From positions 2,790,001 through 2,854,000 of the forward strand of contig OZ243107.1 in NCBI GenBank assembly GCA_965212245.1: 64,000 bases of DNA, read 5' to 3'. Position numbers and translations under genes: made by a program. The notes under the pieces were generated by a model. It made no database searches. It was not told where the DNA came from and saw only the letters and a list, made by a program, of their open reading frames with translations. Shown here piece by piece: positions 35,073-42,733 of the stretch (positions within the stretch are counted from its first letter, which is position 1; the number at the start of each line of letters is the position of its first letter). The DNA is from CAKZNE01 sp040222435. GTDB taxonomy: Bacteria > Bacteroidota > Bacteroidia > Flavobacteriales > Schleiferiaceae.

Positions 35073-35908
35073 TAATGAGTTTCAAGGGTATTGAGGTTTT
35101 CCAGTTGCTGGCGCTCCAGCTTCATTTTATCCTGAATGATATACACCTGCTCCAGCGATGAGAAATCGGTAGAGAGTTCAACGGATACACTGTAAAAATT
35201 CTGATCGTCCTGCAGGCTTATGGTATCTACCGTTCCTATTAAAATACCCGGAGGGAAGGTAAGTGAACGGGCATCAGTAATTATGGTGTCTCCCTTATTT
35301 ACTTTAGCGTAACGAGGAATATCGGAAAGTGTTACAAAATGATAGTCACTGTTTTTCCAGTTTACCGGTCCAAAGAATTTTTTGTCCTTAAACTTTCCGC
35401 TCACCGAGATACCGGGGTTAATAAGGGGAATAACAGTACAAAAATGATCACTAACATTTTGAACAATACCAATAGCACCACGGGGACCAATAACGCCCAT
35501 TTCTCTTTTTACACCATGCAGGGCACCCCGGTTAAGTGTAATAAAGTTTCTTGATTTCCGAAAACTTGAATTAATCACATCAGCCTTAACGTAAGAGTAC
35601 TGAACATCATAGCTGGTGTCTTGCGCTTGCAGCGTATTACGTGTTAATGGAAGGTAAGCATCAGGTAGTAAAGAACGCAAACGGGCATTTTCCTCCGATA
35701 GCCTTTCGTTCTGATGTTCAAGGTCTAGGTATTGTGTATACTCATTATATACTTCAAGAACTTCACCCGTTACAGCAGAGGAAGAATTGAGCAGCGAAGA
35801 CCTTTGGAAACTACGGCTCCTGAAGATCAGAGAAAAGGCTACCAGCTGTAATGCCAGAAAAAGCAGAAAGATGCGTTTCCTATAAAGGAAGGCCAGCAAG
35901 TAGCGCAT
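35072..35908 (-). CDS. mreC: rod shape-determining protein MreC
   Basis: 278 residues. An N-terminal helix (about 11-29) is followed by a coiled coil (YLDLEHQNERLSEENARLRSL, about 60-80) and the beta-rich periplasmic MreC domain, with GALHGVKREMGVIGPRGAIG and the later TIITDARSLTFPPGILIGTV. It activates PBP2 and forms the periplasmic scaffold of the elongasome. It sits between mreB and mreD in the usual order. Confidence 0.93.
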   Translation of the reverse strand: MRYLLAFLYRKRIFLLFLALQLVAFSLIFRSRSFQRSSLLNSSSAVTGEVLEVYNEYTQYLDLEHQNERLSEENARLRSLLPDAYLPLTRNTLQAQDTSYDVQYSYVKADVINSSFRKSRNFITLNRGALHGVKREMGVIGPRGAIGIVQNVSDHFCTVIPLINPGISVSGKFKDKKFFGPVNWKNSDYHFVTLSDIPRYAKVNKGDTIITDARSLTFPPGILIGTVDTISLQDDQNFYSVSVELSTDFSSLEQVYIIQDKMKLERQQLENLNTLETH

Positions 35909-35926
35909 GCCAGGTTTTTTACTTCA

Positions 35927-36943
35927 TTAAAAGTTGAATTTACCGATATTTTTTAAGGCAATACCAGTACCGCGCACCACCGCTCTCAGTGGATCTTCGG
36001 CTACATATACCGGAAGATCAGTTTTCATAGATACCCTTTTGTCAAGCCCGCGTAACATAGAGCCACCACCGGCCATATAGATACCACTATTATATATATC
36101 AGCCGCCAACTCAGGGGGAGTCATAGAAAGAGCTTCCATTATAGCATCTTCAATACGCATAATAGACTTATCAAGTGCTTTACTGATCTCTTTGTAGGTT
36201 ACTATGATCTGCTTGGGTTTTCCGGTGAGCAGGTCGCGGCCCTGAACCGGCATGTCCTCAGGCGGATTTTCCAGCTCATCCAGGGCTGAACCGATCTGGA
36301 TCTTTATTTCTTCTGCGGTGCGCTCACCCACATATAGGTTATGCTGGGTACGCATGTAGTAACTTATATCATTGGTAAAGACATCCCCTGCAACCTTTAT
36401 GGATTTATCAGCCACTATACCACCCAGCGCCAGTACCGCTATCTCAGTGGTACCGCCACCTATGTCAATGATCATATTCCCCTTGGGCTCCTGAACATCC
36501 ACACCGGTACCTATGGCAGCTGCCATGGGCTCATGAATGAGATATACCTCACGTGCGCCTGCATGTTCGGCAGAGTCGCGCACTGCGCGTTTTTCCACTT
36601 CAGTAATACCGGAAGGAATACAGATCACCATTCTTAAAACGGGCGGTATCAAACGACCTTTTAAGCCGGGAATACTTTTGATCATTTCGCGGATCATAGC
36701 TTCGGAGGCTTCAAAGTCTGCTATAACACCATCCTTAAGCGGGCGAATAGTCTTGATGTCTTCATGGGTTTTACCATGCATCTGGCGGGCCTGATGGCCT
36801 ACGGCAATGATCTTATTGGTGGTACGGTCTTTAGCAACAATAGAGGGGGCATCCACCACCACTTTATCGTTGTGAATGATCAGTGTATTGGCGGTGCCAA
36901 GATCGATGGCAATGTCTTCCCTGAAAAAATCAAATAATCCCAT
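35927..36943 (-). CDS. mreB: actin-like cytoskeletal protein MreB
   Basis: 338 residues, the usual length. The actin-fold phosphate-1 motif is DLGTANTLI (about 14-22), phosphate-2 is IDIGGGTTEIAVLALGG, and the adenosine motif is AGGGSMLRGLD. It polymerises under the inner membrane and directs lateral wall synthesis. It lies 7 bases after purH, an unusual-looking but tight spacing that suggests transcription with purH or from a promoter inside it. Confidence 0.96.
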   Translation of the reverse strand: MGLFDFFREDIAIDLGTANTLIIHNDKVVVDAPSIVAKDRTTNKIIAVGHQARQMHGKTHEDIKTIRPLKDGVIADFEASEAMIREMIKSIPGLKGRLIPPVLRMVICIPSGITEVEKRAVRDSAEHAGAREVYLIHEPMAAAIGTGVDVQEPKGNMIIDIGGGTTEIAVLALGGIVADKSIKVAGDVFTNDISYYMRTQHNLYVGERTAEEIKIQIGSALDELENPPEDMPVQGRDLLTGKPKQIIVTYKEISKALDKSIMRIEDAIMEALSMTPPELAADIYNSGIYMAGGGSMLRGLDKRVSMKTDLPVYVAEDPLRAVVRGTGIALKNIGKFNF

Positions 36944-36950
36944 TCCTTAA

Positions 36951-38462
36951 TTAGTGTTTAAAGTGGCGGGTGCCGGTAAATACCATAGCCATATTATGTT
37001 CATTGCAATAGTCAATGGAAAGCTGATCCTTTACCGAACCTCCTGGCTGTATTACTGCACGTATTCCTTCTCCATCTGCAATTTCCACACAGTCCGGAAA
37101 CGGGAAGAAGGCATCAGAAGCCATAACTGCGCCTTCCAGTTCAAAATTAAAGGATTTGGCTTTTACAATAGATTGTCTCAGCGCATCCACCCGTGATGTT
37201 TGGCCGGTACCGCTTGAAATGAGTTGTTTGTTTTTGGCCAGTACAATGGTGTTGGACTTGGTGTTCTTACATATCTTAGATGCAAAAGCCAGGTCAGTCA
37301 GTTCCTGTTCGTCAGGTTTCCGATTAGTGCGGCTTTCCATATCTTCAAAACGGTCAGTAACAAAATCACGATCCTGCACTAAAGCTCCATTCAATAAACT
37401 ACGGAACTGCTGAGCCGGCATTTCAAAGTCTTTTAAGATCAGTATAATACGATTCTTTTTTTGCTTCAAAATAGTAAGTGCCTTTTCAGAATAGGAGGGA
37501 GCGATTACAATTTCAAAGAAGAGTGAATTCATTTCCTGTGCGGTGGGTTCATCTACCTCAGTATTGGTGATGATTACACCGCCAAATGCAGAAACCGGAT
37601 CACCGGCTAAAGCATCCTTCCAGGCTTGGGTAAGCTTGTTACGGCTGGCCACTCCACAAGCATTATTGTGTTTTAAAATAGCAAGGGTAGTTTCATCAAA
37701 CTCCTTTATCAGGCCTACAGCTGCGTCTGCATCAAGTAAGTTGTTATAGGATAACTCTTTTCCATGCAATTGCTCAAAAACCTCTTCCAGGTGTCCGAAA
37801 AAGGCACCTTTCTGATGCGGGTTTTCACCATACCGGAGTACTTTTTCAGGACCGAAGTTCAGGTTGAAAGAATGGTCACCCAACAAATAATTTTCAATAG
37901 CCCGGTCATAGCCCGAGGAAATGTCAAAGGCACGTGCCGCAAAACTCTTGCGATCTTCCAGGGTAGGCATACCTTTCTCCAGCACCGTTATGGCATTTTG
38001 ATAGTCATTGCGGGAAGGAATGATCCAGGTGTCCTTATAATTCTTTGCTGCTGCACGGATCAGTGAAATACCACCGATATCTATTTTTTCTATAATTGAG
38101 TCATGGTCAGCTCCGCTGGCCAGAGTTTCTTCAAACGGATAAAGGTCGACCACAATCACATCGATAGAAGGAATTTCATATTCCTGCATTTCTTCCCGGT
38201 CATTTTCCAGATCTCTGCGGCCCAGTATACCACCAAAAACTTTAGGGTGTAATGTTTTTACGCGGCCTCCCAGTATGCTGGGGTAACCCGTGAGATCTTC
38301 TACAGCTTCTACTTCGTAACCCAGTTCTTCAATAAAACTTCGGGTTCCCCCGGTTGATAAGAGATGAAACCCATTTTCAGTAAGTGCTTTAACAAGGGCC
38401 TCAAGGCCGTCTTTATAAAATACAGAAATGAGGGCGTAGGGCTTGTTTACTTCTTGTGGCAT
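36951..38462 (-). CDS. purH: bifunctional AICAR formyltransferase / IMP cyclohydrolase
   Basis: 503 residues. It catalyses the last two steps of purine synthesis to IMP. The N-terminal MGS-like cyclohydrolase domain (about 1-190) contains LISVFYKDGLEALVKAL, LLSTGGT and GRVKTLHPKVFGGIL. The C-terminal AICARFT domain has LRYGENPHQKGAFF, LKHNNACGVA and the end VIQPGGSVKDQ with FTGTRHFKH. A likely promoter lies at 38480-38508, bracketed by two 10-base repeats. Confidence 0.96.
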   Translation of the reverse strand: MPQEVNKPYALISVFYKDGLEALVKALTENGFHLLSTGGTRSFIEELGYEVEAVEDLTGYPSILGGRVKTLHPKVFGGILGRRDLENDREEMQEYEIPSIDVIVVDLYPFEETLASGADHDSIIEKIDIGGISLIRAAAKNYKDTWIIPSRNDYQNAITVLEKGMPTLEDRKSFAARAFDISSGYDRAIENYLLGDHSFNLNFGPEKVLRYGENPHQKGAFFGHLEEVFEQLHGKELSYNNLLDADAAVGLIKEFDETTLAILKHNNACGVASRNKLTQAWKDALAGDPVSAFGGVIITNTEVDEPTAQEMNSLFFEIVIAPSYSEKALTILKQKKNRIILILKDFEMPAQQFRSLLNGALVQDRDFVTDRFEDMESRTNRKPDEQELTDLAFASKICKNTKSNTIVLAKNKQLISSGTGQTSRVDALRQSIVKAKSFNFELEGAVMASDAFFPFPDCVEIADGEGIRAVIQPGGSVKDQLSIDYCNEHNMAMVFTGTRHFKH

Positions 38463-38471
38463 TGAGAAAAA

Positions 38472-38523
38472 TTGAGCCGCGAATTTAGTGATTTTATGGA
38501 GGATACAATCACCTTGAGCCGCG
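38472..38523. repeat. paired 10-base direct repeats bracketing the purH promoter
   Basis: TTGAGCCGCG occurs at 38472-38481 and again at 38514-38523, in the same orientation, 42 bases apart start to start (four helical turns). They lie on either side of the purH minus-7 and minus-33 elements, in the 95-base gap to the divergent permease gene, and may be operator half-sites. Confidence 0.55.
38480..38508 (-). promoter_or_regulatory. probable purH promoter
   Basis: Read leftward, TTG (38508-38506), an 18-base spacer, then TAAATTCG (38487-38480), one base off the TAnnTTTG consensus of Bacteroidota. The minus-7 element lies 17 bases from the purH ATG. Confidence 0.5.
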
Positions 38524-38557
38524 TTTTTGCTTTATATTTACCGGTCAAACCGGGTAA

Positions 38558-39805
38558 ATGATCTTCTTCAGAATTTTCAGGGAGAGCCTCTATTTTGCTG
38601 TCCATGCACTTACCGTCAACAAACTCCGTACAATACTGAGCTTGCTGGGCGTTACCATTGGTATTTTTACCATTATCACGGTTTTTACCATTGTTGATTC
38701 CCTGGAGCGTAATATTCGCGATAGCGTATCCGAATTAGGCAGTAATGTGGTGTATGTTCAAAAGATGCCGTGGGGAGCCGAAGGGGGAGAGTATAAATGG
38801 TGGAAATATTTTCAGCGTCCGGAACCGGATTATCGTGAACTGCTGCTTTTACAAAAGCGGGTAAGTTCTGCAGATGCTATGGCTTTTGCCTTCGGACTGA
38901 ATACTACTTTGAAGTATTATGGAAACAGCGTGGAAAATGCCACCGTTATTCCGGTCTCGCATGAATACTATGATATATGGTCTTATGACCTGGCAGAGGG
39001 TCGGTACTTCAGCGAAATGGAGTCTAAATCGGGCCCGCCTATTGCGGTACTTGGTGCAGATATAGCCGAAGGGCTTTTTGGTGTGCAGGGTGCCATTGGT
39101 AAAGAAATAAAAATGTTAGGCCGTAAGGTGCGCGTTATAGGAGTGTTTGAAAAACAGGGCCAGAGCCTGGTGGGTCAGGATGTAGATGCCAGCGTTTTAA
39201 TTCCGGTAAATTTTGCCCGTACGCTTATGAACTTGAATGACCGGAATGGAGCCTTTATAATGGCAGCGGCCAAACCCGGGGTGGATATGGTGGAATTGAA
39301 AGACGAACTACGTGGTGCCATGCGATCTATCCGCAAGCTTAAACCCAAAGCTGATGATAATTTTGCTCTTAACGAAATATCCGTGATTTCTAACGGGCTG
39401 GATATTATGTTTTCAATAATTGGAGCAGCCGGAGCTATAATAGGAGGCTTCAGTATATTGGTTGGAGGCTTTGGTATTGCCAATATTATGTTTGTGAGCG
39501 TGCGTGAACGTACCAATCAAATCGGTATTCAGAAGAGCCTTGGGGCTAAAAATTATTTTATTTTACTTCAGTTTTTACTGGAGTCGGTTGTGCTTTGCCT
39601 GGTAGGCGGATGTATTGGTTTACTGGCTGTTTATACAGGTATACTGATTGCGGGCAGCAATATTGATTTTAACCTGAGCTTATCGCTGGCCAATGTGTTT
39701 CAAGGGATAGGGATCTCGGTATTAATAGGAGTGATATCCGGTTTTATACCGGCATGGATAGCTTCCCGCTTAAATCCGGTAGACGCTATCAGGATGGGTC
39801 AGTGA
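38558..39805 (+). CDS. MacB-type ABC transporter permease
   Basis: 415 residues. An N-terminal membrane helix (about 20-45, LLGVTIGIFTIITVFTIVDSL), a periplasmic MacB_PCD domain (about 46-270) and three C-terminal helices of the FtsX type (from about 285, ending GFIPAWIASRLNPVDAIRMG). Members work with a separate ATPase to drive envelope export or mechanotransmission, not as pores. No ATPase gene is next to it here. The ATG lies inside a short inverted sequence (TTTACCGG then CCGGGTAAA). The 3' end overlaps the convergent GAF gene by 7 bases. Confidence 0.88.
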   Translation: MIFFRIFRESLYFAVHALTVNKLRTILSLLGVTIGIFTIITVFTIVDSLERNIRDSVSELGSNVVYVQKMPWGAEGGEYKWWKYFQRPEPDYRELLLLQKRVSSADAMAFAFGLNTTLKYYGNSVENATVIPVSHEYYDIWSYDLAEGRYFSEMESKSGPPIAVLGADIAEGLFGVQGAIGKEIKMLGRKVRVIGVFEKQGQSLVGQDVDASVLIPVNFARTLMNLNDRNGAFIMAAAKPGVDMVELKDELRGAMRSIRKLKPKADDNFALNEISVISNGLDIMFSIIGAAGAIIGGFSILVGGFGIANIMFVSVRERTNQIGIQKSLGAKNYFILLQFLLESVVLCLVGGCIGLLAVYTGILIAGSNIDFNLSLSLANVFQGIGISVLIGVISGFIPAWIASRLNPVDAIRMGQ

Positions 39806-40287
39806 GGAGCTCCGAAAAAATTATTGAAACGTAACTCCCTGCCAAAATGCTTAGCTATGGTTAAGCATATTTCATTAAGAAGTTCTTCATCTGCAGAGGA
39901 AAAGGCATGTAGCTTATGGCTATCAATATCCAGCTGAGCCACCAGTTCTTTGCCAATGTATACCGGAACCACAATTTCCGACCGCACATCCACACTACAG
40001 GCAATGTAATTACTCTCTTCTTCTACATTATCCGCCAGGTAGGTTTTTCCGGAAATGGCTACCTGGCCACAAATACCTTTTCCAAAAGGAATAACCATAT
40101 GATCTGTTGGGGCACCCACGTAAGGGCCCAGGTGAAGCTGGCGGGTATTATGGTTCATAAAGTAAAAACCAACCCAGGTATAATGCTCAACCCTGTTTTC
40201 CAAAAGCTTACAAATTTGTAGCAATGCTTCATTGACAGGTTTTTTAAGGGCGGCATTCACCTCACTTAAAAGAATCGTTTTTTGCAT
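39799..40287 (-). CDS. GAF-domain protein, free-methionine-sulfoxide-reductase-like
   Basis: 162 residues forming one GAF domain. The segments IPFGKGICGQVA, YIACSVDVRSEIVVPV and LDIDS match the YebR/fRMsr family, which reduces free methionine-(R)-sulfoxide. Two of the family's three catalytic cysteines are present (C73, C97). The position of the third, a Cys a few residues before IPFG in E. coli, is His63 or its neighbour. Reductase activity is therefore uncertain, although the second and third cysteines could still form a couple. Convergent with the permease gene. Confidence 0.75.
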   Translation of the reverse strand: MQKTILLSEVNAALKKPVNEALLQICKLLENRVEHYTWVGFYFMNHNTRQLHLGPYVGAPTDHMVIPFGKGICGQVAISGKTYLADNVEEESNYIACSVDVRSEIVVPVYIGKELVAQLDIDSHKLHAFSSADEELLNEICLTIAKHFGRELRFNNFFGAPH

Positions 40288-40351
40288 AAAGTTTAAAATA
40301 AAAGCGGCTCCAAAAGTAGGAACCGCCTTTGAGATTTTATATAGAAGGTGA

Positions 40352-42076
40352 TTATTGAACCACCAGCTTTTCTTTGGTTTGACCGTTCAACTGAACAAGA
40401 TAAATACCCGGTTTTAGCCGATGCGCAACCAAGCTTTGCTGTAATCCACCCTCAAGTTTCTTCTCCATCATAATTTTTCCGTCCAGTGATAAGATCCGTA
40501 TGCTTACCTCAGAAGATTTTTGGTAGGCAGAAAGATTTAAGCTGAACTCATTGGAATTTGGGTTGGGATACAAGAGTGATGTTTGGTTCTCCTGTTTCTG
40601 AAGGTTTTCAGACCCGTTTGCATTATCAGTAGTTGCAGCAATACGGCTGCCGGAAGAAGTAGTATCTATATAGTAAAACGCGGTATCGCCTTCGATACAA
40701 ACGTTAGTTGGAAAAAGATCAAGAGGTATTGCAGTACTTAAAGAGGCTTCTTCAAATTCTAAGGAAAACTCACCGGAAGAAATGATTTCAAAGTCAGTAG
40801 TGGTAGGTGATATTTGTACAGTCGGTTCGCTGAAGATACATAAATCCGGATTATACGGGTTAACCGCAAAGATCTCGGGCATGTAATGTGCATAATTACC
40901 CTTATTAACAAAAACATCTTCTGTACCAATCAAACCTGTACTTTCAGAATAATGATATTCTTTAGTAGATCCCGTTAAGGTGTGGTTATGATATGGGAAT
41001 TGAAAAGTAAGTTCCAGGTTGGTGTGATAAAAAGCTCTCAACAAAGAACCGCTGGAACTAAATACTAAAATACAGGTTCTGTAAGTGTTACCGGCTCCAT
41101 TGATTGTACCTACTAATATTATATCCCCATCTTTTCCTGGAAGGACATCGTAAATGTTTAAGACTTTATTATCAACTGTGAGATTGATAGCCCAAATATT
41201 ACTGAGACCATTATTTAACCTTGTTAACCTACCAACCGTGCTATTTTGGCCAGCCATTATAAGGTCGCCTGAAGAACTATCAAAGTAATTAGCCTTATAT
41301 ACAATATCAGAAGGAGTACTGTCAATATAAAATCCTAGGTTGCTTAGGTTTGCATCATAGAGGTGAATACTGCTAAAAAGGCTATAAGACAAAGAAGTTA
41401 CACCTACGGCAGCAAAGAATTCACTTTCATAAGAATAATCAGAGTCCCACATTTCATCAAAGTAACCGAATTGACCATAATCAATAGGTGCAGTACCTAA
41501 GTATTTTGATTGAAGAAAGTTACCACCCATGTCAAATTGATATAACAAGTGATATGGCAATCCACTATACCCATTAGGTGGAAACCCAAAATGTCCTCCT
41601 GAATAAGGATGTGAAAGATAGATGGTTTCATCAATAATCTGAATTCGAACCCGATTCAAACCACCATAAGAGTTCTCCTCAGAATATTTTTTCTGCCAAT
41701 TAAGATTCCCGTTTAGGTCCAGACTAGCTAAATAACTAACATAATCATCGGTGCCATATTCCACTACTCCGGCAATAAATATTTCATTTTGGAAATAGAT
41801 TATATCCCCACCTTCAATCCCATTTTCTAAACGAGTAGTTGATAAAATGTTACCAAACTTATCGGCAATAATTAAAGCGGGTTGTCGCCATTCGGGAAAG
41901 GGTTGGACTTCAATAATATTAGCCAGAATAGCATTTTTGTTATTAGGCAAAGAAATCGTCTTCACAGTAACAAAGTCAATTGAGTCGCAACCTAAATGGA
42001 GTGCTACCTTGGCAAATTGTGTTTGTGAATAAGTACACAATGGAGTAAAGCAGAGTAAAAAAAGGAATTTTTTCAT
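40352..42076 (-). CDS. secreted protein with T9SS type A sorting domain
   Basis: 574 residues. A signal peptide (about 1-18, CTPLCTYSQ) precedes a long beta-rich region in which short motifs of the kind DxxGN...W (LDLNGNLNWQKKY, DKFGNILSTTRL) recur, as in propeller-like surface proteins. The last 75 residues, from LLYPNPNSNEFSL, form a T9SS type A sorting domain ending in KEKLVVQ. The protein is exported and probably surface-exposed. No enzyme motif is visible. Confidence 0.82.
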   Translation of the reverse strand: MKKFLFLLCFTPLCTYSQTQFAKVALHLGCDSIDFVTVKTISLPNNKNAILANIIEVQPFPEWRQPALIIADKFGNILSTTRLENGIEGGDIIYFQNEIFIAGVVEYGTDDYVSYLASLDLNGNLNWQKKYSEENSYGGLNRVRIQIIDETIYLSHPYSGGHFGFPPNGYSGLPYHLLYQFDMGGNFLQSKYLGTAPIDYGQFGYFDEMWDSDYSYESEFFAAVGVTSLSYSLFSSIHLYDANLSNLGFYIDSTPSDIVYKANYFDSSSGDLIMAGQNSTVGRLTRLNNGLSNIWAINLTVDNKVLNIYDVLPGKDGDIILVGTINGAGNTYRTCILVFSSSGSLLRAFYHTNLELTFQFPYHNHTLTGSTKEYHYSESTGLIGTEDVFVNKGNYAHYMPEIFAVNPYNPDLCIFSEPTVQISPTTTDFEIISSGEFSLEFEEASLSTAIPLDLFPTNVCIEGDTAFYYIDTTSSGSRIAATTDNANGSENLQKQENQTSLLYPNPNSNEFSLNLSAYQKSSEVSIRILSLDGKIMMEKKLEGGLQQSLVAHRLKPGIYLVQLNGQTKEKLVVQ

Positions 42077-42204
42077 GACAGATTAAATTTAAGATTACTT
42101 TAGAAATGTAGTAAATTTCTTTCGCATAAGAGAAGAGAAGAATTTTAAACTTTCAATTACTGTCTAATGATTTTTCTGTTGTGAAAAATGTTAAAGTATG
42201 GCAG

Positions 42205-42570
42205 TTAACTCATTACAGATGACAAATGAGGTAAAAAAATAACTAAACCTATAAGAGCGGCAAATAAGGAAACTATTAATACGGCTCCTGCAGCCATATC
42301 TTTAACTAAACCAGCCTGCTTATTCCAACCTGGTGAAGTGAGGTCGGTTAATCGTTCTATAGATGAATTGAGAGCCTCCACACCAAGTACCAGGGCGCAA
42401 CACAGTAATAAAATGCACCATTCCCACCTGGATACCTGTAAGACCCACGCTAACAAGATTACTAATGCTGTGAAAATGAAGTGGATACGGCTATGACTTT
42501 CTTTACTGAAGAATATAACTCCGCGGCTGGCATCTTTAAAGGCTTTTATGCGTAATTTGAAGTAGGACAT
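42205..42570 (-). CDS. dgkA: diacylglycerol kinase / undecaprenol kinase family protein
   Basis: 121 residues with three membrane helices, the DgkA fold. The signature EALNSSIERLTDL (about 66-78) contains the catalytic Glu, and KDMAAGAVLI (about 91-100) the second conserved acidic segment. In Gram-negative bacteria the enzyme recycles diacylglycerol, while in others it phosphorylates undecaprenol; the sequence does not decide. It stands alone between convergent and divergent neighbours. A minus-7-like TACTTTTG lies upstream. Confidence 0.9.
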   Translation of the reverse strand: MSYFKLRIKAFKDASRGVIFFSKESHSRIHFIFTALVILLAWVLQVSRWEWCILLLCCALVLGVEALNSSIERLTDLTSPGWNKQAGLVKDMAAGAVLIVSLFAALIGLVIFLPHLSSVMS

Positions 42571-42733
42571 GGTAAACTAGAATTGAAATACAACTTAAAA
42601 ACCAAAAGTAAGGCAAGTCCGGCTAATCTAACTTTAACTAACTGATGTTCATAAATCATAAACCTTGTGAATATCCTCAACTTCAGAATGTTTAAATTGC
42701 GCACTGCAAAGATTACCCTACAAACTATAATCT

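Noticed and set aside
38533..38560. Inverted sequence TTTACCGG/CCGGGTAAA over the permease start as a translational control hairpin
   Set aside because: Stem has a bulge and is short; too weak to claim as a regulatory element.
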